Shown in pieces: positions 44,133 to 55,507 of a stretch of 64,000 bases of DNA. Location of the stretch: the NCBI GenBank assembly GCA_963682175.1, contig OY821784.1, positions 30,671,621-30,735,620 on the forward strand. Direction: 5' to 3'. The DNA is from Triglochin maritima (Eukaryota > Streptophyta > Magnoliopsida > Alismatales > Juncaginaceae). The position numbers and the translations under genes were made by a program. The notes beneath the pieces are model-generated. The model was not told where the DNA came from, made no database searches, and saw only the letters and a list, made by a program, of their open reading frames with translations. How positions within the stretch are numbered: position 1 is the stretch's first letter; each line of letters opens with the position of its first letter.

Positions 44133-44829
44133 TCAACCATAGTCAGAACTGGATTGAATGACACCATGTTGGTGCATGTATCCAGTTGAATTGTTCCACA
44201 TGTTGCACTGAGGCACAGATTCCACACCCCTCACATGTATTGGTTCTCTTATTTGCTCGAGTGATGGTGGGTGGGTAGATGACTTTCTGCCCCTTTTCTC
44301 ACTTTCTTTTTGAGTTTGTGATGATTTATTTGATTCAGAAATCTTATAGATACGCGATCTCATCACAACATCACTTTGATTGGATACTATTTCTGGTTCA
44401 TTATCAACATGAAAGATATTAAATTCAGCCTTTAAGTTCCCAAAAGATAGTTGAATGAGCCCATTTCGACAATTTATCAAAGCTTTAGAAGTGGCTAAAA
44501 AGGGTCTTCCTAGTATTACTGGGATTTGTCTCTTATGATCAATAACAGGTTTAGTGTCTAGAACGACAAAATCCACTGGGTTAATGAAGTCACCAACCTT
44601 AATCAAAACATCCTCTACTATACCTCTTGGTTTCTTAACAGAGCAATCAGCAAATTGAAGGGTTGTCTTAGAGGGTTTTAATGGACCAAGGTTTAGTTGC
44701 TCATAGAAAGAGAACGGGAGAAGGTTAACACTAGCACCAAGGCCTAGAAGGGCTTTGTTGATAAAAGTATCTCCTATCGCACATGAAATTGTGGGACACC
44801 CAGGGTCCTTATACTTTATAGGAGATGAG
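44133..44829 (-). pseudogene. Athila/Tat-type retroviral aspartic protease fragment (family B)
   Basis: Minus-strand frame with KYKDPGCPTISCAIGDTFI, ALLGLGASVNLLPFSFYEQL, CSVKKPRGIVEDVLIKV, NPVDFVVLDTKPV, PVILGRPFLATSKALINCRN and LIQLSFGNLKAEFNIF, the conserved pattern of plant gypsy proteases. The active-site Asp expected before LGAS is Gly (GLGASVN), so it should be inactive. After a short tail the frame stops at 44133 with no reverse transcriptase. Upstream the open frame runs on to 45134 through unrelated LTR sequence of element C; that fusion is a chance read-through and not a real N terminus. Confidence 0.85.
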
Positions 44830-45297
44830 TCCGACCTCCCGCGACCTTCCAAAACATCACCCCAACGTTGGTGATCACTAAGGCCTCTAATGCAAGAACT
44901 TGGCATACCTTCTCTTTGAAGAACACCGGAGCTCCAACTACCACGCCTCAGGGCCACAACCTCACACACGTCCTCCTCCACGCGCCTTCGCACCACCGTC
45001 ACCTCCTCCGCCCGACGCCGTTGCTGCTCCAACCAAGAAGAGAGGAAAATGAGAGAGGTGATGAGAGGAAGATGGAATGGAGAGGAATGAAAACGCGAGA
45101 GAGAGAGAGATGTGTGCACCCAACAACAACCCATGCCTCCACCATCACCTTCACTTCACCACTCCACACCATCACCCTACCACCCTACTTCCCATCACCA
45201 CCATACCTCCACTATTCACTCTTCAACTCCCCATGCAAAGCCTCCAATTAGCAACCTAATCACCATTAAAACCTTAAGCAAGGTTAGGGTCATAACA
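44830..45297 (-). repeat. 3' LTR of element C, proximal part
   Basis: Resumes at TCCGACCTCCC and matches 47956-48426 of the 5' LTR to the terminal GGTCATAACA. It includes GAGAGAGA-rich and CACCACCA-rich stretches. Confidence 0.9.
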
Positions 45298-45316
45298 ATA
45301 CACCCTCCTTAAAAGG
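45298..45316 (-). promoter_or_regulatory. Polypurine tract of element C
   Basis: Minus-strand CTTTTAAGGAGGGTGTAT directly precedes the 3' LTR; GAGGACGAAATCC lies just upstream, as in element T. Confidence 0.85.
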
Positions 45317-46480
45317 ATTTCGTCCTCGAAATCGCGACAAGCTGCTCCTCGAAGCTCCAAGTCCTCCTTCCGAACTCCTCCGAGAAAATGGAAAACACCG
45401 CACACAAACAACTCACACTAACCACTAGGCTCAAAACAGGTAATGTACCTCCCGTTCCGGTGTGGGCGCCACTCGCCTCCTCAGCCTGGATAGTGAAGAC
45501 CCGTCCAGCTCTCCGATCCTGCTCTGGTCGTGCAACAGATCTGTCGACCCCGCCTCTCCCTGCATCTGGGGGTCCGGATCTCCTGTTGGGTCCTTCTTGC
45601 CTGTGAGGGCACTCCCGGATATAGTGTCCATGCTGACCGCATCCTCGGCAAACTCCAGCACGAAGGAAGCATCGCTGCCCTGGGTGGACTCCGCCACAAG
45701 CTCTGCATGCCTCAGGTGGGCTATTACTACCCTCCTCAGTACGGAACCTCTTGCATGAACTACCTCCAGAACGGTCCTCTACGCGACCAACATGATCCTT
45801 TTGCTGCCTCTGAGGTTCCTGATAGTTCTCCTGGATGTCTTGGTCAATGATGGTTGCGAACTTCACTGCATCCGCCAAAGTCTATGGCATACTGTTGATC
45901 ACTCGTGACCGGAGCTGCTTCCTCAACCCCTTGATGAACTTCCTCGCTCGCTGCTCAGGTGTCACATAGGTCTCAGAACAGTAACGCTCCAAAGCGTTGA
46001 ACTTGCTGATGTAGCTGGCCAGAGACATCTCCTTCTGCTCAAGGGCAAGGAACTCCTCCTTCTTCCTATCTCTGACATGCTGAGGGAAATACTGCTCATT
46101 GAACTCCTCCAAAAACTCATCCCAGCTGACATCCACTCCGTCGTCGAACACCACTACGCATGTAGACCTCCACCAATTTACCGCATCGCCGTCCAGAACG
46201 TAGGTGGCCAGATCCACCATCCTCTCAGGTGCAACTCCAATCGCTCGAAAGATCTTCTACATCTTGAAGATCCAATCCTCAGCCACCTCAGGATCACTTC
46301 TGCCATCAAAACTCGGTGGGTGCTGACGCATAAACCGATCATGCTCAGCGCCCATCCCGCCCTGCACATTCTGGGTAGCCTGCCGCTCCAGAAATTCGCC
46401 CAACATGTCTCAGTTGGCGCCTCATGTGTCGTCACTAGCATCGTAATTACGCAGGGAACTCCGCACAAGTGTAGGAGCCA
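45309..46480 (-). pseudogene. Gag of element C, broken, fused to 3' end
   Basis: Recognisable gag pieces on the minus strand: VDLATYVLDGDAVNWWRS, WDEFLEEFNEQYFPQHVRD, SLASYISKFNALERYCSE, RARKFIKGLRKQLRSR, then a stop at about 45882 and LADAVKFATIIDQDIQENYQ. The zinc knuckle is CRGCGQHGHYIREC. After [12 protein letters not shown] the sequence jumps almost directly to the pre-polypurine region, so protease, reverse transcriptase, RNase H and integrase are absent. Compared with element T about 3.4 kb of pol is missing. The N-terminal part (46250-46468) is frameshifted. Confidence 0.88.
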
Positions 46481-46595
46481 TCTGGAACATCAATCAAAAC
46501 TAATCAGCAATGCATCCATGATCTACTACAAGAAATGCAATAATCAATCTATACTACTCGCAAGGGTGGTTTCTTCGAGAATGCACAGGAACCGA

Positions 46596-46609
46596 CCGCT
46601 CTGATACCA
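46596..46609 (-). promoter_or_regulatory. Primer-binding site of element C, tRNA-iMet type
   Basis: Minus-strand TGGTATCAGAGCGG, the same as in element T, 3 bases inside the 5' LTR. Confidence 0.93.
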
Positions 46610-46612
46610 AAT

Positions 46613-48426
46613 TGTAACATCCCGGAACAACGGAAAATTTAAACTTTTAAAATCAAGGCAAACACGAGGATAAAACCATCAACAATGGGGACATTACAGA
46701 AAGAAATACCCAAATACATAAGGTGCACCATATTACATAAGAGTTTGTCAAAAGAGTGATTATATCGGAATACAAAATACATAAAACACGTAATCACGAC
46801 AACCTAAATAGGTAAACGACAGGATCCAGTCCCAAAGTGCAATCTCCCTCGGTCACCACCCGCCGGAACCTAACGCGGTCCTGAAAAAGATGCAACAACA
46901 ATGCCTGAGTTTCCATAAGGAAACCCCGTATGAAAAACTCACCTATATGCCCTAACATACTAGTATAGCATGGCATGGAATACAAAGCAGTAAACACCCA
47001 CAAGGGTAAAATCGGACATCCGTCCTGCAATCGTTCCCGCTGCCACACAGGCCCCGCGGTCTACAATCGCCACCGCTGCCACACAGGTCCCACGGTCCGC
47101 AACATCGCCATCGCCACACAGGCCCCACGGTCCAACTACCACCGGTACCACACAGGCCACACGGTAAAACATCACCGTCGCCACATAGGCCGCACGGTCC
47201 AACATCGGGTCTCCGTAGAGACCTACCGTAGGCACATACGGTCTAACGGACACCCACACTCTTCCACACGATGGTCCCTGGGCAGGCACGCGTAACGCGC
47301 CCACCTTCACCTCCCGGCTCACGCACAAGGCGAGGACACGTGTTTCTGTGGAAAGAGTTGGCATCCTAAGCGGAACCAGGAATTTTGTCCTGTGCAAAAC
47401 GGTCGACCAAAAGAAACTCTCGGTCGACTGTTTTCCTCAAGGGAATCGGTCGACCGAAGTGACAACTGGTCGACCGCTTCCACAAGGGAAAACGGTCGAC
47501 CGAAAGTGACAGCTCAGTTGACCGCTTCCACAAGTGAATCGGTCGACCGAAGCGTCTGCAACGGTCGAGCTATTTGCGCAGCACATAATTCCTAACGGTC
47601 TACCGAAGGTCTAAAACCGGTCGACCGAACGAGGTCAAATTCCGGAGTCTGGTCAACATCAAAATCCAATCTATCGGTCGACCGACTCAGGGGTCTCGGT
47701 CGACCGAAACCTTACAGGGTCAACCTATTATTTTCTACGTCATAAACGGTCGACCGCAACCACACCAAGGGTCTGGTACACTTAAGTTCTGGTCGACCGA
47801 ACACAAGGACCCGGTCGACCGAAACACGCCAGGTAGTCTAAAAACAATACGTTCGGTCGACCATCCAAGGGATCCGGTCGACCGACAGTCGTCTTCAACC
47901 TCGCGCCAGCCGAGGTTTTGACGCCGAAACTCGTCGCCGGCGAGGTCTCCGACCTCCCACGACCTACCAAAACATCACCCCAACGTGGGTGATCACTAAG
48001 GCCTCTAATGCAAGAACTTGACATACCTTCTCTTTGAAGATTGACGAAGAACACCGGAGCTCCAACTACCACACCTCCGGGCCACAACCTCACACACGTC
48101 CTCCTCCACGCGCCTTCGCACCACCGTCACCTCCTCCGCCCGACGCCGCTGCTGCTCCAACCAAGAAGAGAGGAAAATGAGAGAGGTGATGAGAGGAAGA
48201 TGGAATGGAGAGGAATGAAAACGTGAGAGAGAGATGTGTCCACCCAACAACAACCCATGCCTCCACCATCACCTCACCTTCACTTCACCACTCCACACCA
48301 TCACCCTACCTCCCTACTTCCCATCACCACCATACCTCCACTATTCACTCTTCAACTCCCCATGCAAAACCTCTAATTAGCAACCTAATCACCATTAAAA
48401 CCTTAAGCAAGGTTAGGGTCATAACA
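46613..48426 (-). repeat. 5' LTR of element C
   Basis: 1814 bp, TGTAACATCCCGG to GGTCATAACA. It contains the CCACACAGGCC minisatellite (47040-47210), a CGGTCGACCG array (47399-47890), then a terminal block shared with 44830-45297. The distal third differs from the other LTR copy. Confidence 0.92.
47399..47890. repeat. CGGTCGACCG palindrome array in C LTR
   Basis: About 17 exact or near copies of GGTCGACCG within 490 bp, for example GAATCGGTCGACCGAAG, AACGGTCGACCGAAAG and CCGGTCGACCGAAAC. The same core and the same downstream AA preference occur in element T, but the spacer sequences differ. Confidence 0.88.
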
Positions 48427-48431
48427 CGTCT

Positions 48432-48600
48432 CCTCTACTGGTCTAATTGTGGATATTTAAACTGAAAGCCACTCAACATTACAATTTTCACAACTTCACT
48501 CTATCGTCTAAAGTCTTAACTCATGGGAGAACATTCTTCCATTCGTTTCTAAGGATACTTACCAAACGGTAGGAGCAGATGAGCCACAAATTTCAAAGAG
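48432..48600. other. 5' flank of plant-mobile-domain pseudogene
   Basis: Starts right after the CGTCT duplication of element C, so it was once joined to sequence left of 38446. No gene seen. Confidence 0.4.
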
Positions 48601-49234
48601 TTGGAATTTAGCATCAGTTTGCAATGGTTGTGGGTAAATTACGGGAACCTCCTGGATTTTCCCACAGATGAAGAAGTGGCACAATATACACGGGCTTTCA
48701 TTTTAGATTTGTTCGGATCCATGGTTTTCCCTGATAGCTCTGGGACAAGTGTTCAAGTTATGTATTTGAGGTTTTTGCAGGTGTTAGATAAGTCGATAGT
48801 GGACAATTGGGGTTCGGCCGTGCTTTCATGTTTATATTGCAACTTGTCTATTTCATGTCAAACTGGTAAGAAGAACATTGGTGATGCATTATTACTTCTT
48901 CAGCACTGGTCTTGGACTCGGTTTCCCGTAGCCCGGCCGAGACACGTGGGTCTTGCTAAGTGTTTAGGTGGAGAAGACCAAGAATCGCGACCTTCATTTG
49001 CTATTAAGTGGCAATACTCACAGAATTATGAGGTTAGTGCCGCACATAATTGTCTTAGACATTACAGAAATGAATTTGAATGTATGTTGGATGAACATGT
49101 AAACTGGTAGCCATATAATCCATATATGACATTGCTTCCTGACCGGGTATTCACTACTGATGCTGCATATTGGCTTGCGAGAGTGCCCTTGATTCATTTC
49201 TGGATGATATCATGCCATTATCCAGAAAGAACTA

Positions 49235-50765
49235 TGATTGATTCATTTTATATTAAACCGCAAGTGCACGACCGTGTTGAAGCAGTGGCAAATACAGGTC
49301 GATCCACAGGGAGGTGTGTCGACATTTGGTTTGTGCAAAGGCGAGTGGGAAAGAAAGGAGAGAAAGGTTGGTTACACTATACACTACAATGAAAAAAGGA
49401 AATGGAAGATAAGCAATAAAACTAAACCCCATAGGGGGTAGAGAAATAATGTGAATATAAAGATGTGTGTGTGTTCAATTATGCTCCTCACAACATGTAG
49501 TGCATGAAATCATAAAACTAAATCCAGTTTTGCCTCCACATGAAATAAGATAAGACTATATCGTTAAAACATACAAGACAATAATTGGAATGAAGCTAAA
49601 TGAACTCATGTATAAAGACTAGACCCTACTATGCCTCCATATGAAATAAGATAACCCAATATCACTAAAACATACAAGGCATTAACCAAGGTAAAGGCAA
49701 CAAGAGTACATACACTACAAATTGTGTGTCCAATATTAATTACATCAATATCCTCACCTTATCATTCCCCATAAAATAGGTCAACTAATCTAAGCATAAG
49801 CTAAGCTTCATTCAAGAGCATTAGCATATCAAAGATAAGAGTGAAATCCATTAGATGGTTATGGAAATCATATAAGGCTCAATGGATTAAGATAACACAC
49901 ACCTAATACACTACATGATCATATCACATATTTCTCCACCCCCAAATGGGGATGAAACTACTCACTAATCATTACACTACCTACATTAACAACATGAAAC
50001 ATTATACTGAAAGGAAATTTAACTAAGCAAGAAAGGAGCAATAAAGAAGCTTAAAAGGAAAGAAAAGACTAAACAAGCATGCACAAATTAAAAAACAAGA
50101 TTAAAAGAAACTAGAACAATTATTTTATTAACAATGACTCACATTGAAGGTAGCATTCTTCCCCACCTTGAGTTTTGCTTCAAGACTTACTCCTTAGTAG
50201 AGAGAATGCCACCAAGCAATGGGTAGTTTACAATAGAAGGTGAAGAGTTCTATTTATAGCCAAAGAAAAAGGCAATCCGGGACAATCCCCCGATGTGGGA
50301 CTAAACAAATACCAGAAATGGACTAAATACACACTAATACGCGACCTACCAAAATCTTAGCGTATTTAGGCCAAAACAGACCGCCAATTCGCGGTCTATA
50401 TGGTCCGGATCACGCTGGATTTTATTTAGGGCTTTTCTGGATGTCTTTGTTGGTCTTTGATGTATCTACTTCACTTGCTGGAGCTCCGACCCGAATAGAA
50501 TTGCCAAAATACTCCCCGTGATGGTGTGGAGCTTTCTGTTTTGCTCTTTAGTCCTTTGGTCTTACGTTCAGGTCCTTCTGCCTTGCATCTTAGTCCCCAG
50601 GTCTCACAATTAAGTCATTTTTCCCTGCTTTTGGGTCCTTTTATGCTTCATCTCTTCAAACTTATTTATTTCTGAAATTCAAACATAAAACTCGTCACGT
50701 AGCATTGCTTAGGTGTAAGATAATGGATATAAGATACAAATATAAGCATGAAATGATGTCAATCA
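49235..50765 (-). mobile_element. Solo LTR of family A (copy A3) with 24-27 bp flanking duplication
   Basis: A 1531-bp LTR, TGATTGA to TCAATCA, homologous throughout to A1 and A2, with no internal sequence. It is flanked by CATGCCATTATCCAGAAAGA plus ACTA on both sides (49211-49234 and 50766-50789), 24 bp exact or 27 if the shared TGA is counted. The duplicated bases encode CHYPERT of the host PMD gene, so the duplication came from the target. Confidence 0.92.
50250..50395 (-). promoter_or_regulatory. LTR core promoter with palindrome (A3)
   Basis: TATA box TATAAATAG on the minus strand (50250-50258). The palindrome-like ACCGCCAATTCGCGGT is at 50380-50395, about 122 bp upstream, with one central mismatch. 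Confidence 0.55.
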
Positions 50766-51625
50766 CATGCCATTATCCAGAAAGAACTATGAGACAGTTT
50801 GGATTTTTTCAGACGAGGCCACCTCCAGAGCCTCATCCGTGGACAGAACTGAAAAGACTTAATAAGATAGTACATGCGGCCCGACAGAGAGATGATTAGT
50901 TAGCGAAGCATGAAATTTACATACGAGAGTGGGACAGACCGCAGATTCTTGAGGAAAGCCAATCATATGATCCGAGAGAAAATCGACGGTATCGTCAGTG
51001 GTTTCAGCATAATGGTATGTACACAGTCTACATACGAGCCCAAATAGAGTTCGATTTGGACATGTCGTTGCCAGCCCCACGTGATTCTATCGAGGACTTA
51101 GGTACTTTCCTGGTGGACCACATATTCGACGTATGGTATGTTTTTTAACGACTTTGACGATTATTGTTTGTTGTGTTTTACTATTTAACTTTCAAACTAC
51201 AATTTCAGGGCTTACGTGGTATTCAACGGGCTAAATTTGTTATCAAGCAGTTGTACAAACGTGGAACTAAGAGACTCTGTAAAATTTTGTTGATTAATAT
51301 TTGAGACTCAGTCACCTTTTTTGCCTGTTGAGACTCAGTCACTTGTTCGCTCTATTAGGACTCAGTCACATGTTGTACCTGTTGAGACTCACGCACGTTC
51401 TTCCTTGGTTCCATACGTTTTATCTGAGGAGGATGAAGAATCGGTGCATGTTGCGACTCCAGTCCGTCGAGGGTGCCGACGCAAGATGAAGACGAAGATT
51501 TTCACTCTCACGTAGTAGTTCATATTGTAGTTCAGTTGTAAACATGTTCTACTTTAAGATTTTATGATTTGGTTTTGTCATTTTAATTGATATGGTTTGA
51601 CTTATAAATATGACTAGTAAAAAAT

Positions 51626-51763
51626 ATATTCAACGTTACAATACATTCAACATTACAATACATTAAACATTACATTATATTAAACATTACAATACATTTA
51701 ACATTACAATACATTCAACATTACAATACATTCAACATTACAATACATTCAACCTTCCCTTAC
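51626..51763. repeat. 17-bp tandem repeat between PMD and transposase
   Basis: About eight copies of ACATTCAACATTACAAT with small changes, lying between the convergent 3' ends of the PMD pseudogene and the transposase pseudogene. Confidence 0.9.
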
Positions 51764-51910
51764 ATTGTAACGATCACTAATGTGATTAATCGAACCACAA
51801 CTTGTACAATGACCCGGACCCATCCTTCCTTCCATCACATCCATCGGCATCGATAAACGTTTTGACCTTCTCCTTCCTTTCTTCACGAGTGTTCGATTAG
51901 GTATGATTTA

Positions 51911-54262
51911 GTCTCCCATATATTCAGGTCAATCCTCTTCCTTCCCGTACACATCGAAGTGACCCTCCCATGTGTGCACTAGAGAGTTGACACTGTAGTA
52001 CGAATGTGTATATTCATTGGCATTGTAGTTACGTGCGGCACACACTGTCAGAACATGACTGCAAGCGATACCTGTATTTTGTAGTCCCCGACACTTACAC
52101 TTCAGTCTGGTGTCGTCATGTAGAATCATTTTGTAACTACGATCCCTCCTACTTCCAGTTCTGTTCACTCTTTCATGTTTGGCTATGACCTCATATACCC
52201 CTGTATCCAAATCGGTTATTTTCACCTCATGTTGACATGCAACTGCTGCAGAGTTTTACAATATTTGTGTAACCCTCTCGGAAAATATGTGTCCTCTTTG
52301 TGCCAACAAACGTGCATGTTGTCTTCTGTTGTTGAACCACTCCAACAGTTTATAGTATGTCGCCTCTACAATTGCACAAATGGGTAAACCACGAGCTTCT
52401 TTGAATACATTGTTTAGGCACTCCGCAGCATTGCTTGTCATTATTCCCCATCTTTGGCATCCGTCGTGACACAACGACGAATTACTAGGCACCTCCGGTT
52501 CATGCTCATTTGTTTCATTTTTTCCCAATCCCTTTTATGTATTGTAATGCATCTTTACTCCAATACTCAACTTGATCCAAACTGGCTTTGAAATCCCACA
52601 GACTACTGTGTCTGCATGCTGTCTTGAAGGCGTCAACTGCATATTGATTCTTACAATTTTTAAGCAAGTTTTCGACAAGATGTTGTGTGCATAAACGGTG
52701 AACTGCTTCATTTGCTTCCTCGTGCCAACTGTAACCGGGATTCCGAAAAATGTGTTTAATTGCACCATGTCGATCAGATATGACACATATCTTCCTATCT
52801 CCAATCCCCTCTCGTCGCAACCATCTCATAAATCATCCCCAATTAGATATATTTTCCTTCTCAACGAGCCCAAATGCAAAAGTCAGTAGTTGATTCTCAG
52901 TGTCATACCCAACAACAACAAGTAACCTTCCTTCGTATCTACCTTTAAAAAATGAGGCGTCTATGCTGATAACAGGATGCAAATATTGGAATGCCTGAAT
53001 ACAAGGACCAAAAGCCCATGCTGCACATTTAAACTGACGAACACCAACACATGGTAAAGGGTCAGAATGAACTACAACTTTACTTCCAGGATTTGATTGT
53101 TTAATAGCATTTAACAATTGAGGCAACAAAGCATATGAACCCGACCAACTTCCAAACATGTATGCAACAACAATCTCACGGGCACGCCATAATTTATTGT
53201 ACTTTGGATTAACACCTGGAAATATTTTTCTTACCAGACCATAAACATGTTTAATCGGGAGCGAGACATTATTTTTGACATCTTCACGGATGATATCGGT
53301 CATCATCTTCGCAGTCAGCTGAGCATGATCAAATCGGGCAGTTGTAGACCTGCATATATGCTTGTACGGACATTTTCTTATCGACCATGCATCACCCGAA
53401 CCGGTCCATGCAGCGTACAACATCCAGCTAAAATTTTTATCTTTACATCTTACCCTATATTTGGTTTTGCTACTTGTCTTGCACCTTGATCTCCCGATTA
53501 TTGTCAATATGTCATTTCGATATGACGTTCTTTAGAGCGTCTTTTGATGCGAATGCTTGATTCTCAGCTAACGGACCTTCAACTATTACGCTGCTTTTTA
53601 TAAATGATGTATCTGCAGGAACCCAACTAGAACAATCATGAAAGCTTTTAGCTGGGTGAACTCAACCCCTCCCTCTAAATGGGTTGTATTGGCTTAATCG
53701 ACTCATGTTCGGACCAATATCTTCATCATCATCAACCTCATCCGCATCATCATCCTCCTCACCTGATGATTCATTCATATTCTCTGTCTCCATATTGTAA
53801 TCGTCATCATCATTTTCTTCTTCATCATTTGTTGGTATCGGCACGAAATCAGAAGTTCTATTCGCAGCTCGACTGGTTTCTGTTATGGTGTTTGCAACAC
53901 ATGATTGTTGAGATATGAACTGTGCACCACTACTACTACTACCCGGTTGGTTACCTGTAAATATCTCAGCATTCCACTCAATTTCCACAGGACTCAACTT
54001 AACATATAACTCCATCATTCCCATTTTCGAATAAGTTGTTTCGTAGGCTATTCTCCATGAATTCTCAACCACTTGGTGCAATATTGCAACGACATTGAAT
54101 ATCCATCGAGTACCGAGATTCTTCGACATGCAAACTTTGATAAATCCAACTCTTAATTTCTTCTAAGGTTACATTTTCGCTCGCTGAAAGTGTAAGTCTT
54201 GGACCTATTGTGTACTCTATACCATAACTTGCATTTTGAGTTATTTCACCGTCAAAGTACAC
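51911..54262 (-). pseudogene. MuDR-type (MULE) transposase, broken
   Basis: Minus-strand order: N-terminal PB1-like region (YFDGEITQNASYGIEYTIGP, ELYVKLSPVEIE) split by a frameshift near 54100; an acidic stretch (DEEENDDDDYNMETE); the FAR1-like DNA-binding region (YRVRCKDKNFSWMLYAAWTG, ARFDHAQLTAKMM); the MULE catalytic core starting PVISIDASFFKGRYEGRLLV with the first Asp, then a stop near 52833 and VISDRHGAIKHIF with the second Asp; a frameshift near 52520; MTSNAAECLNNVFKEAR; and a SWIM zinc finger CKCRGLQNTGIACSHV (C-x-C ... C-x-H). Normal MuDR transposases are 600-800 residues in one frame, so this copy is dead. It points toward the PMD pseudogene. Terminal inverted repeats of the element were not found. 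Confidence 0.9.
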
Positions 54263-55507
54263 TTACCGCAATCATTTCGTTAACTAAAATGTAACATTCT
54301 TTCATCATTTTTTTACTAAAATTACTTTAAGATTTGACATTATTACCAATTATTAATCACTAATAATACAAATTAAGAATGAAAAAAAATTAACCTCAAA
54401 TATCACCAACAAAGACCCACAGATCAGAAAAATTGATATCACCGGGCAAAATTCGAAGACTCTGTAGAGTAGAAGTGGAAAAGAACGAGGAATGGAAGAA
54501 AAATGGAACGGGAGGGGGTTTTATAGTTGTTCGTGCCCACGGATCGCGGTTCGCACATGCGATCCGAGTAGTTTTCGGAAGAAGAAAAAATTCGTAGTTT
54601 TAAACAAATTGATTTAAAATTTATTAAATTAAAAAATTACCTATGGTTTTAACCAATAGTTTTAAAAAAAATATGTTTTGATAAAAAAATTACCAAAAAT
54701 AAATTAAATCATAAATAAAAATAAAACGGGTCTGTTCCAAACCGAACCTTTACTAGTCCGATTCCAAATTTGGGGTTTCGCACCAAACCGTTTTGGACTG
54801 ATTTTGGGCCACTGTTTAGCCCTACCGATCTAACCTATGATTTTACAAAAATTACATTTTTTTATCCAAACACATTTATACACACAATAATTTGTTTTCA
54901 AAATACATGACTTGAATTAAATGACAACTTGAAAACTACATTTTTTTAATCAAAGATTCAAATTCTTTAGTTACCTAAAGAGACCTAAATAGAATTCACA
55001 TTGCCTCAATTATCAAGCAACGTAGAATTTCCTTTACTAATTCTACCTCTAGCTTGATATTTATTTAGACATTTAATTTAAAGCCCGATAAAAGCATTTC
55101 TCGTGATTCTTAATATTATCTTCAAATCAGTTGTACATGAAATACTTAAATTAAAAATATATGAATAATTTTAAGAAAGTACCACATCCAACCATCCAAG
55201 CCACCTCAAACGCAATTTTTTTTCTTTAATTTAGTTGAAGGAAAAATTGCATTCAAAAAATTGCATTCAAAGGATAAATAAACTTGTTATTCTTTCATAC
55301 CAATATAGAAGAATGATGACATGTTCGGTAACAAATCTCAAACAAAGTAACATACTCCAACCAACAAAGAGAATTCTTTAACCAATGCTGGGCACTGAAT
55401 ATATCCTATAGATGATATTGATACCGATCTCCGAATCTTGCGATCGACCTTTCAATACGTTTGTCACCCTATCGTGACAAACTCGGACGATGAAAAACCA
55501 GTGATCT
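54263..55507. other. Intergenic region, AT-rich
   Basis: No gene recognised. A small inverted repeat GGATCGC...GCGATCC lies at 54541-54565. Degenerate AACCGAACC/CGGTTT words occur at 54725-54830. The right end (about 55320-55507) is presumed 3'UTR of the SKS gene. Confidence 0.5.

Larger units (their letters stand above)
39625..44829 (-). mobile_element. Family B LTR retrotransposon remnant with tandem LTR-tail units
   Basis: Plus-coordinate order: LTR B1 (39625-40805), polypurine tract and about 1.04 kb of 3' internal sequence (to 41843), LTR B2 (41844-43057), polypurine tract and about 1.07 kb of the same 3' internal sequence (to about 44130), then an Athila/Tat-type protease fragment (44133-44829). 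All run on the minus strand. The LTR ends are TGATGAG and GCATCA. Reverse transcriptase, integrase, gag, primer site and 5' LTR are missing; the right side is cut by element C sequence. The repeated LTR-tail unit fits a self-nested insertion or unequal recombination. Confidence 0.8.
38451..48426 (-). mobile_element. Tekay-like Ty3/gypsy element C, pol-deleted, with nested family B
   Basis: Starts TGTAACATCC at 38451 and ends GGTCATAACA at 48426, flanked by the 5-bp duplication CGTCT (38446-38450 and 48427-48431). Minus-strand order: 5' LTR (48426-46613), initiator-Met primer site, broken gag, almost no pol, polypurine tract, 3' LTR in two parts (45297-44830 and 39624-38451) separated by family B sequence (44829-39625). 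The LTR ends and primer site are like those of element T, so T and C are related lineages. Without pol it could only have moved with another element's enzymes, unless pol was lost after insertion. Confidence 0.92.
48601..51515 (+). pseudogene. Plant mobile domain (PMD, MAIN-like) pseudogene, interrupted
   Basis: The frame from 48601 shows the plant-mobile-domain pattern: FTDEE-like start (DFPTDEEVAQYTRAFILDL), the helix VDNWGSAVLSCLYCNL, LLLLQHWSWTRFPVARP, then after a stop (TAG near 49109) PYNPYMTLLPDRVFTTDAAY and PLIHFWMISCHYPERTM. The solo LTR 49235-50765 intervenes. It resumes CHYPERTMRQFGFFQTRPPP, has a second stop near 50898, continues IREWDRPQILEESQSYDP and YRQWFQHNGMYTVYIRAQ, a probable intron (about 51135-51208), and ends with tandem ETQS/THA-type repeats and a basic tail (51305-51515). 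PMD proteins are found both as host genes and as cargo of Mutator-like elements; the adjacent MuDR transposase suggests the latter. Confidence 0.8.

Noticed and set aside
44868..45251. 127-codon frame in element C LTR
   Set aside because: His/Thr/Pro-rich read-through of CACCACC repeats, antisense to LTR transcription.
49235..50765. Intron of the PMD gene
   Set aside because: The segment has LTR termini, matches two other LTR copies and is flanked by duplicated coding sequence, so it is an insertion rather than an intron.
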